A DNA stretch of 64,000 nt, from positions 655,566-719,565 of the forward strand of contig NMRA01000125.1 in NCBI GenBank assembly GCA_002633005.1. The letters run 5' to 3'. The notes under the pieces were generated by a model. That model was not told the DNA's origin and ran no database searches. It was given only the letters and a program-made list of their open reading frames with translations. Position numbers and translations under genes: made by a program. The first letter of the stretch is position 1, and each line of letters opens with the position of its first letter. Shown one piece after another: positions 1 through 10,838 of the stretch. The DNA comes from Phoronis australis. Its lineage: Eukaryota > Phoronida > Phoronidae.

Positions 1-1590
1 TATAATCATCAAGAGCTGACAAAGGAATTCTCTTAATGGTGTGACTCTTACGCAATTCAATTTGAAAAAGAACGGCGGAGTTGCAAAAAGTCTTACAGCC
101 AGAAAATTCCATAGCAAGTACGCGAATGCAAACAAGTAGCTCTTACGCATGCGCGGTGCAACATCAGAGGCCGCAAGTTCGGAGTTGGCATTCTAGCACT
201 AGAGTTGCATGATTATTGTGAGCAACTAGAAGGCGTTCTTAGGTGTCAAAAGTATTGAGTGACATGAGTGGCGAGACCATACTTTATCTAGAGAGTGTAC
301 AAATGTCTGAAGCGACTTCTGTTTGACCCAGTTTCAAACCAGTCACCAGGTGGCGAGAGCGTCCTCTCGAATGCCAACTTCGATCTTACGGTGCTGAGGT
401 TGCTCCGCGCATGCGTGGCATTTGTTTGGATTTGTTTGTTCCGGTGTTGTTTTTTGCTATCGAATTTCCTGTCAATAAAACTTTTCGCCACACCACCTTT
501 CTACTACCGAATCGCATAACAGTCATTTCAATAGTTCTTAGTGGTGTGCCAGAAGCAAAAGATTAATAATTTAATTCACAAATAATTATCATTTTGCATA
601 CCTAAAAGGTTTACAGGTTATTTTTTAATTCTGATAACCAAGTGCTTTTTACAAAATACGAAAAATAACAGGGCGTTATGGTACCGATAATATAAAAAAC
701 AAAACGAACCATAAATGACAAATTAAACCAACAGTGAAATAATTTCAATGATTCAAAAGACTCCTTAACCCTGTCGAGACAAAGATTTTAGAATATTGGA
801 CCCTCAGAGCTGCTGTTAGGAACCTAATCAGGTATTCATCCAAATTTATTCATATTTATGTATTAATTGGACGTTTGGTGAAGTTTGATACAATTCTTCA
901 GTTACAGTGACGTTTACAGATCAGATAATTATACTCCTACTACCTATCTGAAGTTTTTAGATGAAGGCTTTCTGATAGATAAAAATGAGCAAGCTTCCAT
1001 TGTGTACGTTTGAAATGCAGTGTAGACAGATCATTACATGATGCACACTGTAGGGCTTTCCGTAGTACTTTATAAATAAACTTATTTCTTCAGTAAGTAT
1101 AAATTAGTGATCCGGGTACACGCAGTGTGTGTTACCGTAAACGAGAAATCTTATGGGAACATTTTTATAATTGCTATGTTACTAAAGCAAGTGGGCAAAA
1201 TTCATGACGAAGGGGCATTGTTATTTCAAACACTTTTGCATAGTTGTCAACATTCGAGAATGCTAAAACGGGACAACTCTACTGGAAAGCGGGACTTCCA
1301 GATAAAAGCGAGACACCTGGGCCTATGCCAAAACGCAAGGGTGAAATGTTCACAGCAATAACACACAAAAACGCCCTAACAGCGTTTTTTGTCAAACGAT
1401 GGCGTTTTTTCAGTCGAAGGAGAAATTTTGGTTGTGTCAGGAACCTATGAAACATCTATTTTTTTCTTTTTAGTCGAACAGAAAAATAGAGCTATGTCGC
1501 GAGGGAAGCTACAATACACGTAACATACGATAAAATGCCAATTTCGTAGTGTGTGAAAATGCGGGAAATTTGATGGAGTGTCGGTATGGT
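1..1590. other. intergenic or intronic DNA, no gene seen
   Basis: Only short open frames occur (84 aa or less), none with recognisable motifs. No tRNA, TIR or tandem repeat was seen by eye. The sequence is AT-rich with scattered homopolymers. Confidence 0.5.
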
Positions 1591-1893
1591 GTAAAAATCA
1601 AAAAGCGTGACAGTCCGTCAAGAGCGGGACAATTGTCAAGTTCAATGTACTTTGTCAGCAACACAAAGTATTGGATTATTTCGCAAGGTGAACTTCATTT
1701 TTATGCGCTCACATATTATATGTGGACGCGTTATGCCGTCATCTCCGATCGTGCGGGCGGCGCCCGTCCGGCATCCGTCGTCCGCTGCTCTATCTCCAAA
1801 ACCGATTGACGTATGTTCATGAAAATTTGCACATGTTTTTCGTTTTTAGATGGGACGGTATGAGCGAACTTTCAGACAGATCAAACTTCCGGT

Positions 1894-1907
1894 GTGCCCC
1901 CTAGTGG
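1894..1907 (-). promoter_or_regulatory. CTCF-type core motif in repeat unit
   Basis: The minus strand reads CCACTAGGGGGCAC, matching all 14 positions of the published animal CTCF core CCASYAGRKGGCRS. It sits at the conserved end of a ~145-bp repeat unit. Binding is inferred, not shown. Confidence 0.4.
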
Positions 1908-2433
1908 CAATTTTAGTTTTTTACGTTTACCTCTATATCTTCAAAGGTCCTCAACGTATTTTCATAAAATTTGGTATATAGGCATCTATTAATGAGTCGA
2001 CAGTATCCTCCCGTTTTTGGATGGATTCGACGTAATTTGCGCCGCCTAGTGGCCATTTTTACCTTTTTTGAGTCTGTTTTTAGCGCCCATCCAAACCGCT
2101 TCCAGGATAATTGTGAAAATTGGCATGTATGTTTTTACTATGAAGTAGATGGCTGACGATGATTTTCCGATGACTTCGACTACTGTGGCGCCTCCTAATG
2201 GCCGTTTCGTTTCTTTGCGCCCATGGCTGCAGGATCTTTATTAAATTTAACAACGGACGACGACTGTTTTTGGATGGATCTGACTACCGATGTGCCCCTG
2301 GTGACGATTTTAGTTTTACGTTAACCTCTGTATTTTCAAAGGTCCTCAACGGATTTTCATAAAATTTTTAATACGATCATCTATTGGTGGGATGACGCTA
2401 TCCTCCCGTTTACGGATTGAATCAAGGTATTTT

Positions 2434-2447
2434 GCGCCACCTAGTGG
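2434..2447 (-). promoter_or_regulatory. CTCF-type core motif in repeat unit
   Basis: The minus strand reads CCACTAGGTGGCGC, again 14/14 to CCASYAGRKGGCRS. The equivalent site in the unit ending near 2052 (2039-2052) differs at one position. The motif is therefore part of the repeat consensus and not a lone match. Confidence 0.4.
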
Positions 2448-2969
2448 CCATTTTTGCTGTTTTGGAGTCTATTTTTTGGTGTCTTCTCCTCAATCAACAA
2501 AATCAATCTAAGGATGGTTTTGAAAATTGGCGCATATGTTCTCAATGTGAAGAGGACGGTTTACGATGACGACATTGACTACTGTGTCGCCTCCTAGTGA
2601 TAGGTTGTTTTATTTTGCGCCCATAGCTGTATCTCTTAAACCCTCTCCAGAATTTTTTTTGTATAGCTTTCTTTTAAACAAACAATGAAATGTTCTCATT
2701 TTCAGATGGATTGTAAGTTTTTGTTTCATCTGGTAGCCATTTTATGACACAAATAAACAACCCTAAAAGCACATCATTTGCGATGCATTCGTGGGCGCAT
2801 TTCAATGCTCCGCGTTGCTCTTGTTTAGATTATAATTCATGAGCGTAAGTAAATCCTACAGATGACCTTCGCTGCTCAGAAAACGAATTAGCAGGAAAGT
2901 ATTTGGGTAGTTGGTGAACATTGTGCACATGAATTATTATAGAAACAAATGAAAATAATAATAATCTAT

Positions 2970-2976
2970 GCACACA

Positions 2977-3016
<40 letters not shown>
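2970..3016. repeat. (CA)n microsatellite
   Basis: A nearly pure CA dinucleotide run of about 23 units, with an A interruption near the left end. The poly-Cys/Val frame it creates on the minus strand is meaningless. Confidence 0.97.
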
Positions 3017-3017
<1 letters not shown>

Positions 3018-3935
3018 GTCATGTAGTTTATTAGATTGTCAAAAACGTTTTTAAGACTAGAGATGAAAAGGTATAAGAAGTCAGACATTTCCCGACATCC
3101 AGCTTGATGAACTAAAATGACAATACAAAAATGAAGCAATGGAATTAGGCTTAATTTGATAGCTACTGTAGCCTACAACACTCGACCAAAACTCGAGCAG
3201 ACAAGCGAAAATTCACGATGCTAACTCTCGCCGCTAGACTCGGGATCGCTAGCTCTAATGATAGAATACACTGGCCACGTTTGAGAGTTTACATTCCATG
3301 GTGAGACACATATGAGCTTACCCAGAACTGCCAAACAACAAGTCCGGGAAATCGACATCATTTTGTGAGTCCGTTCAAAAATAATTCGGCTAAGAGGCAA
3401 TTTGGGAGATAGAGAATCTGAAGAAACGAAGCACAGTTACCAAACTCAGAAATGGTCGCTAGCCCTTCTATTGTAACAAATCCACAGTGTTTTGTTAGCC
3501 GTTGGTGGATAAACATTTGCACTTTTAAGTCGTTATACAGAACCACGTCTTAAGTTTATCCTAAAAGAAAAAAGCAATAACAGAAATGTGTGCTAAATAT
3601 GTGTTATTATTCCACTAAAGTTTGCAGATTGCCTGTTTGAAAACACATAACGGAGCTCATATAAATCAAATATGTTCGCCCACACCATCCAGACGGTTTT
3701 CCGATGGTGTTCTCAATAGTCATTGCGAGCCGCCGGATTCTAAATTAAAATGAAGAATCAATCTTAATTGACTTCCTGCTGATACAAAGCCGCATCGACA
3801 TCGTTATTGCAAGTGATCCATCACGAAAAATTAGCCACCGTATGTTGATTCAAATGATATAAGTTCACTTCGTCAACTCTAAACTGCCGTATTTACGTGG
3901 TCACCAAATATTTGAAGTGGTGAGTCTACTGCCTC
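3017..3935. other. no gene or repeat recognised
   Basis: Only frames of 62 aa or less are present. No structured repeat, RNA gene or TIR was detected by eye. Confidence 0.4.
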
Positions 3936-4075
3936 TTAAAGGGACATTGTCGTTCTAACGGCCGAGAAGCGGATTTTGGGGATTACTATTTGATGGGAAG
4001 AAACTTTTGAAGTTTTATAGCTTTGAACAAAACAAGAAAGCCGCTGCGTTTTTGTGATTTCTTATCTTGTGTACT
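3936..4075 (+). repeat. dispersed TTAAAGGGACA element, copy 1 (partial)
   Basis: Starts TTAAAGGGACA and carries landmarks shared in order with minus-strand copies ending near 47351 and 54610: ACGGCCGA, GGGGATTA, ATGGGA, GCTTTGA, AAAGCC, TGCGTTTTTGTGATTT. The tRNA-like core seen in the other copies is not recognisable here, so this copy is either 3'-truncated or diverged. The family is unnamed to me. Confidence 0.65.
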
Positions 4076-4220
4076 ATAGGTAGTCAGTGGGTTCTTAGCT
4101 GTGGGAATTTTCACCTGGCAATTTATATTTTCATTGTATGACTAAATGGGGGTATTTGTAGTGTAGTATTTAGAAAGTTCCAACACATTTTAATCTGTAA
4201 AAACGTGTCGCACATGCTCT

Positions 4221-4234
4221 GCAATAGAGGGCGC
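4221..4234 (+). promoter_or_regulatory. weak CTCF-like motif
   Basis: GCAATAGAGGGCGC matches 12 of 14 positions of CCASYAGRKGGCRS. It lies outside any recognised repeat, so chance is possible. Confidence 0.2.
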
Positions 4235-4588
4235 TCATGACATACAGTGTAGGACTAGCGTTTACAGACCTCGTTACACCAAGACTAGGCTATGCGAGAT
4301 GCTTTAACCCGCGCGATCTCTAAGGAAAGCAAAATAATTCTGCCGACTGCAAGGTACGCCCCAGCCAAGCACCAAATCAAACCTATGCATGAAGCCATGC
4401 CCGAGCTAATTGCGTGAGTAAATTGTTGTTAGAAAGCTAGACACCTGTAATTATTTCCAACAGGTTACGTTTATTGCATTGGAAACACAAAGGATGTGGT
4501 ATTGGGCTGCCTGCGAGTAATGTGGCGAGTGGGGAGTTATTTGTACACGCAAATTGTAAGTCATGATGAGACAACGACATCATTAGCG

Positions 4589-5460
4589 AATCACAAACTG
4601 AGATACCCATTTCTGGTACCCGTCGTAAATGCAGATTGTACATCTACTGCGGGTACCGGAGTAAGAACTGCTTTACTTATAGACAAAAAAATATTAAACA
4701 GTTTTCGCCCAAGTTACTTAAGTTGTTGATTTTATGTCTGACCATGGAATAGGAGACAGTAAAAATGTATTACACGCATAACATGCGTCAGAGTGTTCTC
4801 GCGGAGTTCCTGGAAAACTAATCAAATTGCTGAGGATTTAATCAGTGAAGCAAAGTAGCCTAGACTTACGAACCTGATTATTTTGGAAACTAATGATTTC
4901 ATGTTTAAAGGGCATTATTCAAAACGTTTTACTTAAAGCTGGGTTCTATAAAAAATTAATTTGTAATCATTTTAAAGATCACGAAGCCACCGAGAAGATG
5001 TGTTTAACTTGTCTGCTAGTACTGCGATAACGATTACAATGTTTTCCAGTCATAAAAACAATATTTAGGGTTAAAATCTAAATATCATATAGTACTGGGC
5101 GAACGGACACGACAGGAAAGAGAAACGACACAACCATCCACGCATTTTTGTTGTTTTATGTTGTGAAACAATTCCTACCAGCTCAGCACACATAAATGAT
5201 AATTCTACCATCAGCACGCATATGCCCAATGTAAAAAGATTTGTGATATGACTACTAGAGAGTGTATGTTACAATGTACATGTAGGTATGTCAGCGCTAT
5301 TTAATGGAGCTGCACCAGCCTTAACATTTAGCAAACCACAAACAGTTATGTTCGTTTTGCCCAGAAACTGGCAAGAAACACTTGGTGGTACCAAGGCAAC
5401 TATTAAGAAAACATCAGACTAGTGAAAAGACATTTTGCCATGGCTTGTATGAATAAGTGA
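4589..5460 (+). repeat. ~0.9-kb dispersed repeat D, copy 1
   Basis: Collinear with 49159-50036 in the same orientation, about 44.6 kb away. Shared landmarks in order: AATCACAAACT, TGGTACCCGTCGTAA, GTCTGA, TGCTGAGGATTTAATCAG, TACTGGGCGAACGGACAC, ACATGTAGGTAT, GCTATTTAATGGA, CTTGTATGAATA. Divergence looks roughly 25-30% with many indels. Neither copy has an intact frame, TIR or poly(A) tail that I can see. It could be an old transposon fragment or an ancient segmental duplication. Confidence 0.8.
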
Positions 5461-5856
5461 AAGGTTCCATTAGGCCTATTTCATTGACTTGTTGTAAATT
5501 TTCAAGCAATTTGTATTACATTTTGTATACTATTAGAATACAGAAGTATTGCTATTAACAAAAATTGACTAATTTGGGGGGGGGGGTACATTACTAATAC
5601 TTTCACGGGACACACCCAAATTGTTTCAGAAGTTCCAAGGAAGAAATTTGTTGGCGCGTGTGTTTGGCTAGTGTTTGACAAAGTTAAATAGTTGTGCGTT
5701 GACTTGACACATTTCTTTGACCCTGTGCTGTGTCTTGATTATGAAATGCTGAGAGTATCTCATAAAATGCGCTGAAACTAACCTGAAATAGCGGAGGTCC
5801 ACTTTTGCCTATTTCCCCACTTATTTTCCTCATAATAAACACCATCGGCTTGCGTG
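5461..5856. other. no gene seen; 11-G run
   Basis: An unbroken run of 11 G occurs at 5576-5586. Otherwise AT-rich sequence with no recognisable feature. Confidence 0.5.
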
Positions 5857-6718
5857 TCACGTGATTTGAATTGGATATTTACAAGTTCACCAAAACGAGG
5901 CTCCTGTGTATTGCAATGGCGTTTTCCAGTTCTTCATCGTGTAATATTTTATCTCACTCATTTGTTCAAGGGGCTCAGAGGATCTTTTCTTGAAGAGCTT
6001 TTCAGTGTCAATAAGTTTGGACTTTGCAAGGGCACTGTCCCAATAAATGAGCGTTTTGCTATCCACATTTGGCATACTACATTGAAGTCTTTGCATGAAA
6101 TCAGCGCGAGAGCAGAATGCGAAAGGTCTTTTCCATCAGTTGAACATTGCTTTTCAAATGTTTGACAGAAACTCTGTGAGCACATGGCAGACCACTGGCA
6201 CGTCGTTCTCGTATATACATGTATATTTGCGTTTTCTTGACAAGAGAGGACTATTTGACTGTGAGTCATTTTCCCTCTCAGTTGCTGAGCCAGTTGCCAC
6301 GTCTTTTTCTTGTCTCGCTTCTTAAAGCTTAAATGTTGACATTTTAGTTTCTTCTTTGGTGTACTTCTTTGATTTCGTCCACTTTGCCGTTCCACTTAAA
6401 AACGCGAGGATATTGCTGCACTATTTATTCTTCGCTTCTTAGCGTCTGGGTTGATATAATCCTACGGGTAAAAGAGATCACTTACAGATTTTGGTGTGGA
6501 CGTTCACGTTGAAAACGCTGGATTTCTTCTCATCTTTGTGATTCATAGTGAAAGGAGGGGCTTATTGTCCATAGGCAGTCCGCCAAATGACAGATCTGTG
6601 GACTTTTCCGACGAATTTTTGCATTCACTGCAACTGCAGCAAAAATGCGGCATCTTCGTTGTGGCTGTACACACACCCCCACTTTGTTTAGACTCAACCC
6701 CCAATTCAGGTCACGTGA
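5857..6718. mobile_element. 862-bp TIR element enclosing a THAP pseudogene
   Basis: The left end reads TCACGTGATTTGAATTGG (5857-5874). The minus strand of the right end (6701-6718) reads TCACGTGACCTGAATTGG. This is an inward-facing 18-bp inverted repeat with 16/18 matches. The broken THAP gene starts about 48 bp inside the right end. THAP domains form the DNA-binding part of P-element and Kolobok-type transposases, so a decayed DNA transposon is the natural reading. No convincing target-site duplication is visible, and the TIRs include a CACGTG palindrome, so the true ends may lie slightly elsewhere. Confidence 0.55.
5887..6653 (-). pseudogene. THAP-domain protein pseudogene (transposase-like)
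   Basis: Read on the minus strand from the ATG at 6653-6651. The first ~85 codons (to about 6399) follow the THAP C2CH zinc-finger plan. It starts MPHFCC, has several Cys in the first 11 residues, an LSFGGLP block with Pro27, then TGA at position 37 where the invariant Trp (TGG) belongs. After ITKMRRNPAF come NVNVHTKIC and SD-LFYP, so the Cys-x2-His pair has Leu (CTC) for His (CAC). Next comes TAG before DYINPDAKKRR, then the AAIS..F end block. A 2-base and a 1-base insertion flank the NVNVHTKIC piece and compensate each other. Past 6398 the frame shifts again (KWNGKVDEIKEV in another frame), then basic residues, then open sequence to about 5887 that I do not recognise. THAP domains bind DNA in animal transcription regulators and in P/Kolobok transposases; this copy is plainly dead. 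The domain call is firm, the parent family open. Confidence 0.8.
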
Positions 6719-7640
6719 TATCGCACGTGTGCATTCACTGATTCGGTCTATTACTACATAATTATGTTTAGATACTAAAATATTATCCCCCTCTACCCTT
6801 TCGTTCAGTTAAAATAGGTTGAAACTTGAATTCATCACTCATTAGGTATATACTATAAACACCGAAACGATACATAGGTTTTTATAAAAGAGATTAAATT
6901 GTAACACTTGGTGACGGTGTGGTTTAAAAAAGCTTATTTTCACTGCTAATTTAACGTATTTAGCTAATTTGCTTTGTTTAAATGTGTCAAACTATCGAAG
7001 CAATGTCTTTTGACATTGTAAACTCTAAGTTTCAACATGTTGTCATTTTTAGCAAATTCTTTGGCGAAATTCTCGGTAATGTGCAACCTTTAACGTGGTT
7101 ACTTTTAACATTTGGGAAGTACGTCTAACCCAGGAATGAGGCTGAAAACTTTAACATAAAATTGCCAGTCACAAAACCTTTTTAATGTTCCTACATGTAT
7201 AGCTCAGGGTCTATTAACTAAGTTTCACTATCGTGACGTCGCCATTCATTAGCGACGTCTGGTGTGACAGTCCGTTTTAATTCCGGTAAACACATGTACC
7301 AGTGTTTCAATAACTTTTATACTCTCACGACATCTGACGAGCTGACGAGCATTAAGGAGTCACATGTTGGGGTATCTGACCAGCTCCATTGTTTACAAAT
7401 CCTGCTTGCAAGCAGCAAAGGTTCATGAAAAGCCACGACACAGCAAAAAGTGGTCCAATGGGCCAACAACTGACAATCCATCAGCCAGAGCAGTCTCAAA
7501 ATCAAGCACGGAAGTCATTCGTAGTCTGCGCATGTATAGTTGAGCCTAATGGGGGACCCATACTGACGCCGTCTTTTTCTAAAAATAACTTGCCATTTAT
7601 ACATGTATGGCGACATGGGGTGGGACGGATAGTTAATATA
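6719..7640. other. no gene seen
   Basis: Short open frames only. No RNA gene, TIR or tandem repeat was found by eye. Confidence 0.4.
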
Positions 7641-7820
7641 CGATGATGAGACATGTCGTCTTGAAATATAACTATTTTAGACTATTTGTACGTTATGTCT
7701 GTTGATGTTTTGCTTCTTAACTGCACGCCTGATGCTAGGAGATTGTATTGAGAGACTACGAGCGAGTACATGAATGTATTAATTAGTAAGCTGTCTAACA
7801 TAAATACAGTCGTGCCTTCA
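7641..7820 (+). repeat. solo arm of the 8.7-9.9 kb foldback element
   Basis: Shares in order, with the right arm at 9740-9920, GATGATGAGACA, GTTTTGCTTC, GCACGCCTGA, GAGACTACGAGCGAGTA, GTCTAACA, and ACAGTCGTGCCTTCA. It lies in the same orientation as the right arm. No partner arm lies nearby, so it is a solo or truncated copy. Confidence 0.75.
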
Positions 7821-8756
7821 CATGCAGAACAAAACTTAAATTGTCGAGCCAACCCTGGAGGTACCAGATTTTAATGAAAGTGGAGCGGGAACGTTCAACC
7901 GTGCCCACCAAAGACGAATCGTTACATGGTTTCTGTAACCACCAGTCTTTCCGTCCTCCGCTTTTGACTCATGGCTGGTAAAACGTTTGCCAGCCTCGCC
8001 AGCAGGAGGCAGGTCACACAGTACAGTGGGCCTGCCTGGTAAAAAAGCTTGTCACGTCTCGAGCAGCTCACATATTTGACACGATGAACGGCAGTCTGAA
8101 GATTTGCTAATCCCCGTTTTACTGAAATAAAACTTGTCATTCCATGCAATATGAGTATATTGCATTTATACCTTGTGTTCGTATTTTTTGATATCGCTCA
8201 ACTTCAGTTTTATCGCCCACCGTGTACTATTCCCTATCGACGAATTAGGCACATAATCATGTGTACCAACGCAAATCTATTAATGCTAAAGACACATGAA
8301 AGCATAAAACCAAATGGTCAGACAATACCCTTTTGTTCTGATAACACAGATCACCGCGTGGATATGTTACAAACTATACATTTCCACACAGACTTTATAA
8401 CAATTAATGTATGACGTTCATGCAAGTTTACTGCGTTTATGAGTAATTTACGTGAATAACTTAGGCACACTTTACACCGTTCATAGATTATTTTCGGCGT
8501 TTTGAATTAATGTACTGGGACATTGCTAACATGTACTTACATGTATACAATTTCCCTAACCAACGACAGACTGAACCGTACGGCGGCACCACTACTCACG
8601 AAATGTTTTTTTCTTTTTTTCTTATTAAAAAAATATAGTGACATAATCTACTTGACTAAAAATACACCTCGAATGCACTTGCAACACATATCCAGCATGT
8701 TACTAATCTTAAATTACACTCAGTATAGTTCGATAGCAGCCCTTCATTGACACACA
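7821..8756. other. no gene seen
   Basis: Short frames only (87 aa or less). Several TACATGTA palindromes near 8535-8545. Nothing else supported. Confidence 0.4.
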
Positions 8757-9926
8757 CTTGGTTGAAGGCACGACTGTGCATGCAGTTTTTGTTAAACAGC
8801 TTGTGATGTACAGTGTACATGTACATGTACTCGCTTGTAGCCTCTACTTTTTTCAGGCGTGCAGCTTTGGCTATGAAGCAAAACACCAAAAGACATGACG
8901 GACAAACAAGTTCAAATAGTTGCTATATTTCGTGACCACGTGTCTCATCATCAGGCAATGCGTGAAATGAGCATATATGAAGAGAAATAAACAGTGGAAT
9001 AAACGGTAAAATCATGTAGAGGTGCATACAAGCAGAGAGTGTGTGTGTGTGTATGTATCACATGGTTGGAAGCCCACAAGCCTAAAGGAACAGAGCCTGC
9101 TTGTGGTACACACAAGGGAGTTACTAATTCATCAAAGGTTTTTCGTGAAATATCAACACGATCACCAAAATTCTTAACAAAACTGTGTCATTATCAACAT
9201 GGCGAATAATGGCATTATCTACTATTTATGCTTAGTTATCTGGATGGGCTTAAGAAGATCGTAAGAGATAACCTTAAGGTGATCAAACCTGGTGATAGAT
9301 CGAATGTAATTACATGTATTTATTATCAAAATATAAAATCACGTCACCTTTTCATCAAAAACAGTCGTAGCAGCGTTACATTGGAAACACGGTATGCTCC
9401 CTCTATCGACGGAAGTCCATGCTCTTGCGCGGCTGGTGACAACTACATGGCCAAAGAATAACTGGGCCAGAAAAAGTAGACAATACAATTCGCTATGTTG
9501 AAAACGACACATTTCGGTTAAAGATTTTGGAGTGCTTATATATGAGTCAGGAAAAACCTGTGCTGAATGATCAACTAACTCACAGGTTTGTCACACTGCA
9601 AGCTGGATCTGTTCCGTTAGCTTTGTGGGCTTCCTATCGCGTGATATATTTACACTCTGAACTTGTATTGTGTATTCCCATCTATCTCCTGTCACCGTTT
9701 ATTTCACTATTTATTTCGCCTGATATATGGTCATTTCACTCATTGCCTGATGACGAGACACGTGGTATCGAAATGTACATGTAGCTAGTGTTTTAGCTTG
9801 TTTGTCTATTATGTTTCTTCGTGTTTTGCTGCAAAGTTGCACGCCTAAGATTAGAGATCGTTTAGAGACTACGAGCGAGTATATCACAAGGTGTCTAACA
9901 AAAAGTACAGTCATACCTTCAACCAA
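8757..9926. mobile_element. ~1.17-kb foldback element with ~240-bp inverted arms
   Basis: The left arm (8757-9007) is the reverse complement, with divergence, of the right arm (9694-9926). Outer ends are CTTGGTTGAAGG and CCTTCAACCAAG. Inner ends carry TTATTCCACTGTTTATTTC-like sequence. The arms also share CATTGCCTGATGA, GAGACACGTGGT, CTTGTTTGTC, GTTTTGCT, TGCACGCCT and GAGCGAGTA. The 686-bp spacer (9008-9693) has no coding sequence I recognise. The architecture resembles foldback or long-TIR non-autonomous DNA elements. A third arm at 7641-7820 shows the arm is itself a mobile or duplicated unit. Confidence 0.75.
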
Positions 9927-10838
9927 GTTTTTATTTACATTACAAAGGTTTAAATGCAATGCTCAAATATCTTATGGAACTGTAGATATCTCTTTTTCTA
10001 TGATTCTTTTGGGAATTATTTAGCGCACCACTGGTCGTGCCCAATGTCAGAATTGTTTGAAACTTTATATCAGAACAATATGCTTTTGAGCGGCTGGCGG
10101 GAAGAGGAGTTCGTGACCTATGGGTTACAGAGACTGGTGGCGCCTTCATTAGCATTTTTGGAACTAGGAAGATTTAAACAGTACATTTACGAATGTAAGT
10201 TTCACTGCCAGCAGTCATCAGTATTGAGAGTCACATGGCTGCCAAACACAAGTAAGCAAACGGGTTGGCCATAGGGTATAGGAAGTGAGGAGGACGAAAG
10301 GTGACGCATATTTTTTGGTTGACTGAAGTATTTTACTGCACACTGTCGACAGTGTGACACGTTCATAGTCTATAGAGAATGGGGGACCTGCTCATTTTTT
10401 CGCTAATAGCATTGTTAGAGGGGAGAGTCGTTCCGGTGGCTAGGTACACCATCATATTGCCGCCGATTTCAAACATAAACGATAGACTTCGAACTATTTA
10501 CCCTACAAATGTTTTGTGTTATTTCCACGGTGATTGGATAAGAAATGTAATCTGAAGCGTGCGAACAAGAAACGAAAAAATCAAACAAATGAAAGCGCTC
10601 TGAGTAGCGACATTTGGTGAAATTAACGACGAAGCCTAGAACATCAGCAGCCACGCATATTACACCAATCCATTAGATAGCCCGTGAGAAGGTTTACTTA
10701 CATGCCAATTTTTAAAAGGCTCGGACAAAGGATCGCAGACTAGAGCTCCACAAACATTATTAGAAAAACAACCGTTATAGCGTCATCTTGCATCCAATTT
10801 CGCTCAAGAACAAAAGCTATCAGGCTATTTACTAAATC
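9927..10838. other. no gene seen; perfect 18-bp palindrome
   Basis: CACACTGTCGACAGTGTG at 10339-10356 is a perfect palindrome centred on a GTCGAC site. Open frames (106 aa at most) show no motif. Confidence 0.5.

Larger units (their letters stand above)
1795..2750 (+). repeat. degenerate tandem array, ~145-bp unit, about 7 units
   Basis: A block ending in a core like GCGCCACCTAGTGGCCATTT recurs with heavy divergence at about 1900, 2045, 2195, 2300, 2440, 2590 and 2735. Around it, units share phrases such as TCAAAGGTCCTCAACG (about 1940 and 2337), a TTTTGGATGGAT-like stretch and a GACTACTGTG-like stretch. Units at about 1930 and 2325 are closer to each other than to their neighbours, so there is a higher-order period of about 395 bp (three-unit block). 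The same family reappears at 43.5-44.3 kb. It looks like an old minisatellite/satellite-like repeat; no coding capacity is evident. Confidence 0.8.

Noticed and set aside
9228-9461. Plus-strand frame ending CSCAAG, recalling a SWIM zinc finger
   Set aside because: The required C-x-H half is absent before the stop, and no upstream domain is present.
8930-9780. CTGATGA...CGAAAT in the foldback arms, recalling a hammerhead ribozyme core
   Set aside because: Helix II lacks the G10.1-C11.1 closing pair, helix III is not consistent among the three arm copies, and no UH cleavage site falls in the right place.
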